A model generated the notes under the pieces. The model was not told where the DNA came from. It saw only the letters and a program-made list of their open reading frames with translations, and searched no databases. From positions 1 to 64,000 of the forward strand of contig JAHHHK010000035.1 of the NCBI GenBank assembly GCA_019359395.1: DNA of 64,000 bases, in the 5' to 3' direction. Positions 26,687 through 35,697 of the stretch are shown in pieces (the first letter of the stretch is position 1; each line of letters starts with the position of its first letter). Source of the stretch: Komarekiella atlantica HA4396-MV6 (lineage in GTDB: Bacteria > Cyanobacteriota > Cyanobacteriia > Cyanobacteriales > Nostocaceae). The position numbers and the translations under genes are program-made.

Positions 26687-27460
26687 TTAGGCTGATTTAA
26701 AAAATCGAATAATTTCGCGGACATGATCGAGAAATTGCCCGTCAGTTGAAAGTTGCGCGATCGCATTTCTGGCTTCTCTTGCCAAACGTTCATGTTCAGT
26801 TTGATTTGTAGCCCGTAATTCTTCTAAATTAGCGGCAATTCGCGCTAAGTCTCGGCGAGTTTCTTCAGCGAAGCGTTGTTGAGTTGCTGGCAAAGAATAA
26901 GGTTGTTCTGGGTTAAGTTGGTCTTCTATTTGCCGAACTTTGTCTTCTAGAGAATTGAAGCGATCGCGTAGTTCTACAATATCTTCACGGGGATACTTCC
27001 ATTCTTGGCGAATCATTGTCAAGCGTGCATACAAATATTCATAGGCACGGATAGCCGGACGTAGGATAGTTAATAATAAAGCTGCACCGGAACTTATATA
27101 TCCCACGCTACTAATACCAGTGGCAGCAAGAGTATAAAGACCAATAGCTGAGAATAAGTGTAAACCAATGGCAACCCAGAGCGATCGCTTTGCTAACAGT
27201 TTGACGTATTTCTCTTGTTTCTCATCAACTGGAATTCCTTTCTCAGCCGACTGTGCTGCTTCCGCTAAGACTTCTTTAGCTTGAAAATGCACATTCCACG
27301 GTACGGTAACAATTACTAACAACCACCAAAAACTTGCACCACCAATCACCCAATCGAGAAAATTACCAGCAGGTATATGCAACCATTGCAGTAAGCCAAA
27401 AGCCGCCAACACCACAACCACAATTCCAACAATAGAACTGATGAAAAAGTTAATATACAT
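26687..27460 (-). CDS. Membrane protein with C-terminal coiled coil
   Basis: A 257-aa protein of unknown family. Hydrophobic helices lie at about 5-25 and 35-55 and as a pair at about 93-135; between them is a charged loop (AEAAQSAEKGIPVDEKQEKYVKLL). The last 100 residues are strongly helical and charged (LRDRFNSLEDKVRQIEDQLN, later ARIAANLEELRA) and should form a coiled coil facing the cytoplasm. It looks like a conserved cyanobacterial hypothetical. No operon partner is close. Confidence 0.6.
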   Translation of the reverse strand: MYINFFISSIVGIVVVVLAAFGLLQWLHIPAGNFLDWVIGGASFWWLLVIVTVPWNVHFQAKEVLAEAAQSAEKGIPVDEKQEKYVKLLAKRSLWVAIGLHLFSAIGLYTLAATGISSVGYISSGAALLLTILRPAIRAYEYLYARLTMIRQEWKYPREDIVELRDRFNSLEDKVRQIEDQLNPEQPYSLPATQQRFAEETRRDLARIAANLEELRATNQTEHERLAREARNAIAQLSTDGQFLDHVREIIRFFKSA

Positions 27461-27562
27461 TTTGTTATATCTCTAGTGAAACTATTACCTCGATCATGGC
27501 TGCGAGTTCGTAGTTATACAGATATACCTGTGATGGTTTTTTTAGTTGCACATATATAGCAG

Positions 27563-27631
27563 GGGGCAGAGGGGAAATAAAAGAATTTCTTCCCAATCCC
27601 CAATCCCCAGTCCCCAGTCCCCAGTCCCCAG
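27563..27631. repeat. Inverted copy of the GGGGACT heptamer element
   Basis: GGGGAAATAAAAGAATTTCTT, then CCCAATCCCCAATCCCC and four CCCCAGT units, is the reverse complement of the core at 22754-22820. It ends directly at the stop codon of the lipoprotein gene at 27633. Confidence 0.8.
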
Positions 27632-27632
27632 T

Positions 27633-28040
27633 TCACTGAATTAAATAGCTGCGCCAAATAGGTTGAGTATTTTCGCTTCCTTTTTCTGGAAGCAGCAATC
27701 GCCAAGTTTTGCCTTCTTGCTGAATTTGCAAGTAAACTTCAAAGGGTTTTTGTGGTTGCGTTAAGCTTCGTTTTGGTAGCTTGACAATTAAGTCATAACT
27801 CCCCCGAACGCGAAAAGCTGGTAAATTTTCAATAGTCAGCGGTTGTTCTTGGGTAATTGATAGATGCTTGATTTCAAAACTTTGGAAATCTAGATCTAGC
27901 TGTTGGTTAAGTTTTTGTTGAGCTTGCTTTAGCTCAAGTGCGATCGCTTTTTGCACTAACTCACTAGTTGGCAGCAACCCAATACTGCCACAAGCTGTTA
28001 ATAGCACTAGCAAAATTGCTGTTAAAATCAACCGCACCAT
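27633..28040 (-). CDS. Small lipoprotein of unknown function
   Basis: A 135-aa protein with a clear lipoprotein signal, MVRLILTAILLVLLTACGS (lipobox LTAC, Cys17). The mature part starts with a helix (ALELKQAQQKLNQQLDL) and then has beta-strands (FEIKHLSITQ, FRVRGSYDLIVKLP, PFEVYLQIQQEGKTWRLL). The stop codon adjoins a heptamer repeat, so the extreme C-terminus could have been altered by the insertion. A conserved cyanobacterial hypothetical by appearance; envelope location inferred. Confidence 0.65.
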   Translation of the reverse strand: MVRLILTAILLVLLTACGSIGLLPTSELVQKAIALELKQAQQKLNQQLDLDFQSFEIKHLSITQEQPLTIENLPAFRVRGSYDLIVKLPKRSLTQPQKPFEVYLQIQQEGKTWRLLLPEKGSENTQPIWRSYLIQ

Positions 28041-28104
28041 GTAATTTCTGATAAACTTTCCAGCGTTAGTATAGCGGTAAATGCCTTAAATTCTCTCATC
28101 TACC

Positions 28105-28770
28105 ATGCCAAAACAGACTATTGGTCTTGATAACAAACTCTACAATTACCTTTTATCCGCTTCGCTGCGAGAGCCGGAAATTCTCCAGAAGTTGCGTCAA
28201 GAAACAGCCAGCCATCCTAGTAGCGGAATGCAGATATCACCAGAACAAGGGCAATTTATGGCTCTATTGGTGCAATTAATTGGAGCCAAAAAAACTCTGG
28301 AAGTTGGAGTATTTACGGGTTATAGCTCACTCTGTGTAGCTCTGGCGTTACCTGCTGATGCCCAGATTGTTGCTTGTGATGTGAGTGAAGAATTTACTGC
28401 GATCGCACGACGGTATTGGCAGCAAGCAGGGGTTGCCCATAAAATCAATCTCCGATTAGCACCTGCTTTGGAAACTTTAGATCAGCTCTTGGCAACTGGG
28501 CAAGCTGAGACATTTGATTTTGCTTTTATTGATGCTGATAAAGAAAATTATGACGGATATTATGAGCGATCTCTGCAATTAGTGCGTCCAGGTGGATTAA
28601 TTGCTATTGATAATGTTTTATGGTCTGGACAAGTTGCTAACCCGCAAACTCAAGATGAAAGTACCCAATCTATCCGCGCCCTGAATGAGAAACTACACTA
28701 CGACGAACGAGTAACTCTTTCCCTCGTCCCCATCGCAGATGGACTTACATTAGCGCTCAAGCGACGCTAG
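28105..28770 (+). CDS. Class I O-methyltransferase (caffeoyl-CoA OMT-like)
   Basis: A 221-aa SAM-dependent O-methyltransferase. Motif I is LEVGVFTGYSSL (about 71-82), followed by ACDVSEEF (acidic SAM-ribose contact), FAFIDADKENYDGYYE with metal-binding Asp residues, and GGLIAIDNVLWSG. This is the cation-dependent O-methyltransferase family 3, acting on catechol-type substrates; the natural substrate is unknown. A long inverted repeat follows the gene and separates it from the convergent SLH gene. Confidence 0.9.
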   Translation: MPKQTIGLDNKLYNYLLSASLREPEILQKLRQETASHPSSGMQISPEQGQFMALLVQLIGAKKTLEVGVFTGYSSLCVALALPADAQIVACDVSEEFTAIARRYWQQAGVAHKINLRLAPALETLDQLLATGQAETFDFAFIDADKENYDGYYERSLQLVRPGGLIAIDNVLWSGQVANPQTQDESTQSIRALNEKLHYDERVTLSLVPIADGLTLALKRR

Positions 28771-28779
28771 TAGGACTAA

Positions 28780-28898
28780 CCCTTTCAAGGTGTAATGTAT
28801 TTTTCTTAGTGTCTTAGTGGTTAAAAAATTGATTTTTGAACTACTAAGACACAAAGGTAAAAAGCCCAATTTGGGGATTTCTACGCACCTTGAAAGGG
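28780..28898. repeat. Nested inverted repeat (CCCTTTCAAGGTG / GTGTCTTAGTGGTT)
   Basis: The outer arms CCCTTTCAAGGTG (28780-28792) and CACCTTGAAAGGG (28886-28898) are perfect. The inner arms GTGTCTTAGTGGTT (28809-28822) and AACTACTAAGACAC (28839-28852) have one mismatch. Relatives lie at 39927-39993, 55858-55948 and 62635-62696. It probably serves as a terminator for the two convergent genes. Confidence 0.75.
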
Positions 28899-28905
28899 CT
28901 GATGC

Positions 28906-30621
28906 TTAAAAGTTGAAGCCGACTCCTAGTAGTAAGCCGACATCAGTTTCATCTAGAAAAGCTGCGTTTACAGAACCGGTTGCCGTAAATCGAGAACCTA
29001 AAGGAATATCTACACCACCACTTAGTAGCAAACCAAACTCAGTGTCACCAGTGATTTCAACAGCTACACCAGCACCTATGTAAGGAGATATGGGGAAGGC
29101 TGGTACAGCCCCCGTTTCTGCTATCCGTGGAGTCAGATCTAAGGTCAGGGGAACTAGAAACAGTGTATCGTCCCCAAACAACGCCGATGGTCGCACCGAT
29201 ATATTGCGTGTCAGACCGATTTTGCTGATAGCTGCAAAGTTACTTTCGCCCAAAGCTGAGCCACCGCTTAGACCAATGTTGCCAGCAACCCCGACATAGC
29301 TAGGGCCACCAAGGGTAGTTCTACCTGGGGTCACTCCAGAAGGAGTTCCTGGCTGTTGATTTAACTGACTGAGATTAATATCAGGTGGTATCAGAACTTG
29401 GTTAATCGCATGGATTACACCATTGCTGGCTTGAATGTCTGGCTGAATAACTCTGGCATCGTTCACCGCAACTTGATTGCTAGCGCTATCAATTTGAATA
29501 TTTACAGGTCTATCTTCAAAGGTTTTCAGTTCCCCAGCCGAGAGTTGATTAGCTGTTACTGCACCAGGAACCACATGATATCTCAAAATCTTAATCAATG
29601 TTTCTCTGTTCTCTGGTTGCTGTAATTGCTCTAGTGTTGCAGCAGGTATGGCAGCAAATGCTTCATCGGTGGGAGCGAAGACTGTATAAGGGCCAGGTTG
29701 TTGTAGAATCTCCGCTAGACCTGCTGACTTTATTAAAGCAGTCAGGTTTGTAAAAGAACTACTGGATGCAGCAAGAGAAACGATATCGCTACCAGCTTGA
29801 GTACCGCCAGGAGTTCCTCCTACAATATACTGACTAGCTGGAAGATTGCTAGCAATGGGTTGTACCCGTCCCTGCCTAACTAAAGCTTGATACAAAAATG
29901 CCGCTGCTTCAGCACGAGTCAGCGGCACTTGTGGATTGAGTTGTTTTACATCTGGATAGTTGACTACAATATTGGCTTGTGTTGCTGCTGCTACATTATT
30001 AACAGCGTAGTTCGGGATAGCTGAGGCGTCGGTATAATAGGTACTGAGAACACCTGATGCATCACTGCTACTGCTCAAACCTAAGCCATTGGTTAAAGCA
30101 ACGATCGCTTGTACTTTTGGAATTTCTTGATTTGGCAAAAATAAGTTATCAGGATAGCCTGCCATGAATCCAGTCTCGTAGGCATTCTGAATTGCAGAAG
30201 CAGCCCAGTAGTTAGCAGGAACGTCTCTAAAACCACCTGCACTCAATTGCCGAATTCGGTTTTGATTACTGAAGGCTTTTTGAATCATCGCCGCAAATTC
30301 AGCGCGAGTCACAGATTGATTCGGCTTAAATGTGCCATCAGGAAAGCCACTAATTACATTATTTGCAGCCAAAACTTGAATGAATGGAGTCGCCCAGTAA
30401 TCTGAGGCAACATCAGACAAGTTAACTGTTGGAGTTGATGATGGTGTAACCGGAGTTGGAGTAGTCGGAGTAGTTGGCGTAGTTGGAGTAGTCGGAGTAG
30501 TTGGAACAGTATCTTGAGACGAAGCTGGGGCAGAAATCAGGATGGGAGCTACTGTAGCAGTTATCACTCCTAAAGCTAGCAAAGGAGCGCTTGCTGATGA
30601 CCAACGAAAGAAACTAGACAT
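28906..30621 (-). CDS. SLH + fasciclin (Fas1) + outer-membrane barrel fusion protein
   Basis: A 571-aa exported protein. After the signal peptide comes a Thr-Pro linker (repeated PTT, about 40-58), then three SLH modules (about 68-250: VASDYWATPFIQVLAANNVI, FRDVPANYWAASAIQNAYET, YTDASAIPNYAVNNVAAAT). A Fas1 domain follows (about 278-420: YTVFAPTDEAFAAIP, LRYHVVPG, NGVIHAINQVLIP). The last ~150 residues alternate short beta-strands and end in GVGFNF, the terminal-Phe signature of outer-membrane barrels. SLH modules bind the peptidoglycan-linked polymer; Fas1 mediates adhesion. It is probably an envelope tether or adhesion factor (inference). Confidence 0.87.
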   Translation of the reverse strand: MSSFFRWSSASAPLLALGVITATVAPILISAPASSQDTVPTTPTTPTTPTTPTTPTPVTPSSTPTVNLSDVASDYWATPFIQVLAANNVISGFPDGTFKPNQSVTRAEFAAMIQKAFSNQNRIRQLSAGGFRDVPANYWAASAIQNAYETGFMAGYPDNLFLPNQEIPKVQAIVALTNGLGLSSSSDASGVLSTYYTDASAIPNYAVNNVAAATQANIVVNYPDVKQLNPQVPLTRAEAAAFLYQALVRQGRVQPIASNLPASQYIVGGTPGGTQAGSDIVSLAASSSSFTNLTALIKSAGLAEILQQPGPYTVFAPTDEAFAAIPAATLEQLQQPENRETLIKILRYHVVPGAVTANQLSAGELKTFEDRPVNIQIDSASNQVAVNDARVIQPDIQASNGVIHAINQVLIPPDINLSQLNQQPGTPSGVTPGRTTLGGPSYVGVAGNIGLSGGSALGESNFAAISKIGLTRNISVRPSALFGDDTLFLVPLTLDLTPRIAETGAVPAFPISPYIGAGVAVEITGDTEFGLLLSGGVDIPLGSRFTATGSVNAAFLDETDVGLLLGVGFNF

Positions 30622-31329
30622 GAAAATCTCCTCCAGAAAAAAGTAGAGCCATTTCTCAAATTTGTTGATTGATTATGGAAAAACACCACACGCAAGGTTA
30701 GGGAGGGGCACAAATATCAAGATGATTGTTTGGCTTGCCTCATCATCAAAACCAAGAATCCGAACTGTAACTCTTGAAAATCCCAATGTTTGACCTTCTA
30801 GTCATCTGCTCTTGCGTCTAATAAGATTTCTCCAACTATTTATTACATATAGTAATCCTAATTGAGTTGTGATAGTTTAGTTTTTTAAAGAACCCTAGAT
30901 AAATTAGTACAAGTCCATAACTTTATCCATTTTGGATCTTGGTCTAGTAGTAAGTTTATTGGTATTTGAGCGGCGTCTCTCTGTAGTTGCCGATAAATGT
31001 TAATGCCTTTAAGTGGAGCTGCATAAGGTTTAATAATATTGTCAAAGAGAAATGTGTGTAATTCCAACACAGATAGTATTTTGAATCTATTACCCCAATT
31101 GCACAACTAGCTAATGACTATAGTTTTAGACTAGTTTTTCACTCTTTAGATAGTTGACTGTAATGAAAAACTGAGAATTGATAGACTGGAAATCAGCGAT
31201 CGCACTTGAAAATTTAGAGCTTAATTAATCAAATATTTTAGAAGTTATAGGCTGTACGAATCAACATAACTTGAATTCTCAAATTTAGTTGTTTTAAACC
31301 GGGAACATTTCATCATTTCTTCAGTCAAA
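30622..31329. other. Upstream region of the SLH-Fas1 gene
   Basis: About 700 AT-rich bases. TCTCCTCC at 30628-30635 is the Shine-Dalgarno of the minus-strand SLH gene (GGAGGAGA). A 73-codon open frame at 30885-31106 on the minus strand has no family features and no good ribosome-binding site; it may be a relic. No other gene, repeat or RNA is recognised. Confidence 0.5.
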
Positions 31330-33012
31330 TCACGCGAATGTCAGATCTGTGCGAACAACTCCGGCACGCTCATGACGAGCTAAAAGTTTGACTGTACTAC
31401 CTACGGGTGCACGCACTACCCATTCTACTTTTGCCCGATCATTAGTAGAATCGCCCTGCCGTCTGGCAGGAGCCGAGGGTTTGTAGGCACGTCCTTCCAA
31501 TTGGCCTAACTCTTCAAGGGGCTTACCTGTTTCTAAAGTTGCACCAGGAGGCAGTGTAATTTCACAGATACAACCTCGCACCAGCTTTTTATCCAAAGCT
31601 TTTTGAGTGATGTAAGTGGGTAGCCAGCCTGTATTATGTATAACTAACTGCACCCGATAAGTATCATCACCCAACTTGGAGACGCTGGCTTCGTAAATCT
31701 CTAAGCAAGGAGAAATTAATAAATGCCACACCAGCCAGTCAGGAAAGCGGGCTATTTCCTTCTCTAAAAACTCTGGGGGTGGATTTGTCCAAGCATACAT
31801 GGTATCCCAACCGCCCAGTTCAATTTGACCAAGTTGGGAATGATTGAAGGGATACCAATCTACGTAGCCCTTACCTGCGAGTTTTTCATCGTTCCAACGC
31901 AGCAACTTTAAGTCATCTTCTAGAGGATGTTCCCGCTGCCAATCGATATATTTGTACTCAGCAATTCCGGCTTGGCGTTGAGGACTCCAGACTTCTACTG
32001 TCCAAGCAAATAGACCTTGGTGCTCATAAGCCCAGTCGTCAAATGTGCCTGTAATTATATCTTTGGGGTCATAACGGAACTCATGAAAGGCGGAAATGGC
32101 TGGGTATTCTGTGAGTTCAGTGCCTTTTGCGCCAATACGTTGGTAAGTGCGGAGGTCATTGACAGGTAATTCTTCATCGCTGAGGTGAGTATATGGACGG
32201 ATGAGAACACCGCTGAAGGTATGGAAAGCGATCGCTCCTGTAATGTTAGCATGAGTTGTAATAAACTGTACAAGCGATCGCACTTCTGTTTCAGATGTAG
32301 GATAGGGCCCAGCCCCCGGTTGCTCAGACTCTTGTCGCCACAAAGCTGGAAAATTTCGGTTTAAATCCAGCCCTTCCTTAGAACGCTGAATCTGGATTTG
32401 AACTCCGTCATAATTTTCTATCCGACCTTCTGGTAGTAGGCGATAATACTGACCACCTGTTTCTGTCGGCTCACGACGCACTAACAAACGTGGTTCTGTA
32501 GAGCAAATTTTCCAAGCACCATTAGCATCCGGGATTCGCATGAGTAAAATCCGACCATCGCCATCGATGTCTTCCATCACTAACCCGTTGCTATCATCAT
32601 CATGGGGATAGGGACGGGTTCCAGAGCGAATAAATTTCGGTTTTTCAGCCAGCGCCAACTCAGCACCATCGGGGTTAACACGGGGGCAAATGTAGAAGGT
32701 GCGCGTATCCAAGCAACGGGTGATGTTTGAGTTAGTGCCGTAGGCTGTGACTAATGTTTGCAGTAAGTATAAGCAAACACTCGACGGTGCTAGTTCAGTG
32801 GCGTGGATGTTGCCATCAACCCAAAGTGCTGGTTTTTCTGTATCTGCACCATTGGCAAAGTTGGTAACTGTTAATAGCCAGATGTCACGTCCTTCGTAAC
32901 TCTTACCTATGCTTTCTATGCGTACTAGCTGGGGAAATTCTTCAGCGTAACCATGCAGAATGCGTGTCAGGTCTTCGTAACGGTAGTATTTATCAAACCG
33001 AACGTCTGGCAT
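31330..33012 (-). CDS. M14 family zinc carboxypeptidase
   Basis: A 560-aa metallocarboxypeptidase. The N-terminus (YYRYEDLTRILHGYAEEFP, SIGKSYEGRDIWLLTVTN) is the standard M14 start. The zinc site is HATE in VDGNIHATELAPSS plus the later His in AIAFHTFSG; RVNPDGAELAL and LDLNRNFP bind the substrate carboxylate. The catalytic Glu is probably in FAWTVEVWSPQ. The C-terminal ~130 residues form an extra beta domain. No signal peptide is seen, so it is perhaps cytoplasmic. The start at 33012 (MPDVRF) is preferred; two extra in-frame Met codons lie 12 and 15 bp upstream. Confidence 0.88.
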   Translation of the reverse strand: MPDVRFDKYYRYEDLTRILHGYAEEFPQLVRIESIGKSYEGRDIWLLTVTNFANGADTEKPALWVDGNIHATELAPSSVCLYLLQTLVTAYGTNSNITRCLDTRTFYICPRVNPDGAELALAEKPKFIRSGTRPYPHDDDSNGLVMEDIDGDGRILLMRIPDANGAWKICSTEPRLLVRREPTETGGQYYRLLPEGRIENYDGVQIQIQRSKEGLDLNRNFPALWRQESEQPGAGPYPTSETEVRSLVQFITTHANITGAIAFHTFSGVLIRPYTHLSDEELPVNDLRTYQRIGAKGTELTEYPAISAFHEFRYDPKDIITGTFDDWAYEHQGLFAWTVEVWSPQRQAGIAEYKYIDWQREHPLEDDLKLLRWNDEKLAGKGYVDWYPFNHSQLGQIELGGWDTMYAWTNPPPEFLEKEIARFPDWLVWHLLISPCLEIYEASVSKLGDDTYRVQLVIHNTGWLPTYITQKALDKKLVRGCICEITLPPGATLETGKPLEELGQLEGRAYKPSAPARRQGDSTNDRAKVEWVVRAPVGSTVKLLARHERAGVVRTDLTFA

Positions 33013-33252
33013 AACAAACCTCATCATGCACCCGTTGATTATTATTTAACATACCACTATCGGTTATTAGCTTTGAGAAGCAACATTCAAGGACGTTGCA
33101 TATTTTTGCGGCATAATTTCTCAACTCACACAACAACGTCGATGGATTCTGCGCTTTTCACTTATGATAAAATTTATCATTTAGTAGTATCGTTAATAGA
33201 GAAGCGAATCATAGATAAAACAAGGGTAGCGCTTCAAAGTAAATCAACTCGT

Positions 33253-33963
33253 ATGGCGATCGCACAATGGCTCTTAAAAGCTTTCGCACAAAGTTTCGGC
33301 ATTCTCTTTATCGTCACACTTGTCGGTCTTTCTTTCCCTGTAATTGTTGCGTCAGAAGAAAAATCTAATCCTAACAATGAACCTGAACCCCTTCAAACTG
33401 AGATTACACAGCAAGATATCAGAGTTATTGAGCGATTAGTAACCATTGCTGAACGCAACTCAGCCCAAGTGCTAGAAGCAAAATCTGCAATGGGATTGAA
33501 TACCTTTAGAGATGTTGTAGCTATTGAATTATCACCATCTTCAAGCACTACCTCAATATCACCAGATTCCTCATCTGAACGCGAAAACAGTTTTTCGTTC
33601 ACCATCACAATTGATCCAATTAAATTCATCAGTACTTTTGGGCAACTACCTGTTTTGCAGGCTCGTTGGAATGAAGCTAAGCAGCAAAAACGAGTCGCTG
33701 TGGTACAATACTATGTCGCTTATGTTCAATCCCGCGAAGCTGCGAAAGTTGCTGCTTATCGGATGCAAAAGTTTACTGGGGGTTCCCGCATTGCGAGTCT
33801 TCGTTCGTCTAGGAACGTTAATCACTTCGCTAATCCTGATTATGTTGCAGCTGCAACTGAAATGCTAAATACAAACACGCGTGAACGATTAGCACTGGAA
33901 GAATTAGCAGCTTGTGTCGGTTTATCTTTGCAAGCAATAACTAATGTCATTAATGGGCAATAG
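33253..33963 (+). CDS. Exported protein of unknown function with helical C-terminal half
   Basis: A 236-aa protein with a signal-like start (LLKAFAQSFGILFIVTLVGL, then a cut near VIVASEE). A helical segment (TQQDIRVIERLVTIAERNSA) precedes a Ser-rich linker and a beta-like stretch (FSFTITIDPIKF). The rest is helical, with VVQYYVAYVQSREAAKVAAY. The helix pattern recalls part of a TolC-like coiled-coil protein, but no family is recognised. The frame extends upstream to 32953 across the divergent carboxypeptidase start; ATG 33142 is an alternative, and 33253 is chosen because it places the signal at the N-terminus. Confidence 0.55.
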   Translation: MAIAQWLLKAFAQSFGILFIVTLVGLSFPVIVASEEKSNPNNEPEPLQTEITQQDIRVIERLVTIAERNSAQVLEAKSAMGLNTFRDVVAIELSPSSSTTSISPDSSSERENSFSFTITIDPIKFISTFGQLPVLQARWNEAKQQKRVAVVQYYVAYVQSREAAKVAAYRMQKFTGGSRIASLRSSRNVNHFANPDYVAAATEMLNTNTRERLALEELAACVGLSLQAITNVINGQ

Positions 33964-34011
33964 GTGTTTTGATATCATGTCCAGTTAATCAAGCTGAATA
34001 AAAATGTTCGT

Positions 34012-34070
34012 TTGTAGTCAGGACTTTAGTCCTAGCTTTGGGGACTGAAGTCCCCACTAAAAACTACATT
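34012..34070. repeat. GTAGT...ACTAC palindromic element
   Basis: Arms TGTAGT and ACTACA enclose two small hairpins, GGACT-TT-AGTCC (34021-34032) and GGGGACT-GA-AGTCCCC (34040-34055). The same design occurs at 36776-36845 and 46718-46768. Confidence 0.7.
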
Positions 34071-34128
34071 TTAAGCAATGAAAAAAGTACAAGGAGGAAA
34101 CGCCACTGTTTCCCAGTTTGATTTAGCT

Positions 34129-35067
34129 TTACTTCAAATAAAACAATAATCCAATCCCTGCGATCGCAATTATCACACCAGATATTGCTCTCCAACTCAC
34201 TTTTTCACCCATACAGATAGCGATGGGGATGACAAATAGTGGACTAGTCTGCATTAAGGTTGAGGCAATTCCAGCAGCTGTGAATTTAATTGCTGTCTGT
34301 TGCAACCAAATTCCTAGGAAGGTTCCACAAAAGGCAGCAAAGAAACTTGCGAAAATTACTCGCCGCGATCGCCAGTAGGGATACGATAATGTCACATCTC
34401 TGCGGTTAGGAATCCACGCCCATACTAGGATAATCAATACACCTGCACTCAATCGTAACAAGGCAGCCCACAACGGGTTAATGCTTGCCGTCGCATACGC
34501 TACGCGGGAAATCACAGTTCCGGCGGCATTTGTCATTGCTGCTAATAAACCAAAGCCGATTCCCTGCCATAGTTGCGTTGAGGAAACATCGCTTGTACCA
34601 GCAACTCGTTCTGTCACCACCCAAGCAACTCCCAAAATGGTGAGCAAAATGCCGCACCAAGCATTGATATTTAACCGTTCCTGGAGAAGAATTGTAGCAG
34701 CGATCGCTGTCATTGGCGGGGAAAGAGTTCCCAAAAGTAAAACCCGACGCGCCCCCAAGCAATTTATAGCTGTCAGGAAGGCTGTATCGCCTAAGCCTAT
34801 ACCTACAATGCCACTCAGAAAAAGTAGAAATACAGGTAAAGGGGCCAAGGTTGGCAAAAAATCCCCAGTCAGCAAGATAGTTAATAAAAGTAGGGTAATG
34901 GCAATTATCCCTTTAATCAGATTTAGTTGCAGTGGCGGAATACGTTGCCCCAAAAGTCCATACACCACTGATGCTATAGCCCAAAAACAGGCAGCAAATA
35001 AAGCCGCCACTTCGCCTTTCCAAGCTGTGATCGAAATAATTAAAGAATTATTAAAAATAATATACAC
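34129..35067 (-). CDS. DMT superfamily (EamA) transporter
   Basis: A 312-aa inner-membrane protein with ten helices in two EamA halves. The first half begins WKGEVAALFAACFWAIASVV; each half ends in the typical LQERL.....GILLTILGVAWV and MGEKVSWRAISGVIIAIAGI. EamA proteins export or import metabolites such as amino acids and nucleosides; the substrate cannot be inferred. The first codons (MYIIFNNSLIIS) lack a clear Shine-Dalgarno, so the exact start is uncertain. Confidence 0.85.
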   Translation of the reverse strand: MYIIFNNSLIISITAWKGEVAALFAACFWAIASVVYGLLGQRIPPLQLNLIKGIIAITLLLLTILLTGDFLPTLAPLPVFLLFLSGIVGIGLGDTAFLTAINCLGARRVLLLGTLSPPMTAIAATILLQERLNINAWCGILLTILGVAWVVTERVAGTSDVSSTQLWQGIGFGLLAAMTNAAGTVISRVAYATASINPLWAALLRLSAGVLIILVWAWIPNRRDVTLSYPYWRSRRVIFASFFAAFCGTFLGIWLQQTAIKFTAAGIASTLMQTSPLFVIPIAICMGEKVSWRAISGVIIAIAGIGLLFYLK

Positions 35068-35283
35068 ACCTGAATTAATGCCTGAAACTCTTTAATACTA
35101 CATCAAATAATTGAATAAATATTAGCACTCACAGGCAGCAAGTGCTAATTATTGGCTAAAGTTTAATACCTTGGATATAAACGGGAACTCTACTTTTTCT
35201 AGATGGAATGTAGTGATTTTGCAAGGATAATTCTCTATCAAAGAAGAAATTTGTACAACTAATTAGTGAGGGTGAAGACCAAA

Positions 35284-35634
35284 ATGAAATATACTTTTGA
35301 TATTGTAGGCGTATCTCAAGTTTTGTATTTTTTTAATCACCAACAGCAAAGTTGGCAAAAATCACCACAACAAGGCGTAGAATATCTGGGAACGCACACA
35401 TGTACTTTAGATGCATTTCTAGAATCTGTGGAATCGGTTCCGGCAAAGTGGGGCTGGAATTTTGATCAAGTAGTAGATACAGTAATTCAATTTTGGTTAA
35501 ATAACTCAGAGAGCGTTAGCTACTGGAAAGCGCGTTTAAGTGATGCAGGTAGAGATAATTTACTAGTAGCTAGAGTGGCAGATATTACGGCTTTACAAGC
35601 TGAATTTGAATCTCTATTAGGTAAGGATTATTAA
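35284..35634 (+). CDS. Conserved cyanobacterial hypothetical protein
   Basis: A 116-aa soluble protein with no transmembrane segment or signal, starting MKYTFDIVGVSQVLYFFN. It is rich in aromatic residues (WGWNFDQVVDTVIQFW, YWKARLSDAG). The ATG at 35284 follows GAGGGTGAAG; a GTG at 35266 is also in frame. It is convergent with the ATP-grasp gene and has no obvious partner. No family is recognised. Confidence 0.6.
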   Translation: MKYTFDIVGVSQVLYFFNHQQQSWQKSPQQGVEYLGTHTCTLDAFLESVESVPAKWGWNFDQVVDTVIQFWLNNSESVSYWKARLSDAGRDNLLVARVADITALQAEFESLLGKDY

Positions 35635-35697
35635 TTTGCAACAGACATAGCAACTGCTAAAATTTATAAGTATATTTATATAGTGGTTGCTATGTTT

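Noticed and set aside
30885-31106. 73-codon minus-strand frame upstream of the SLH gene
   Set aside because: No ribosome-binding site, no motif, AT-rich; cannot be told from chance.
32953-33252. N-terminal extension of the exported protein across the carboxypeptidase start
   Set aside because: It would overlap the divergent M14 gene and bury the signal peptide; a later ATG fits better.
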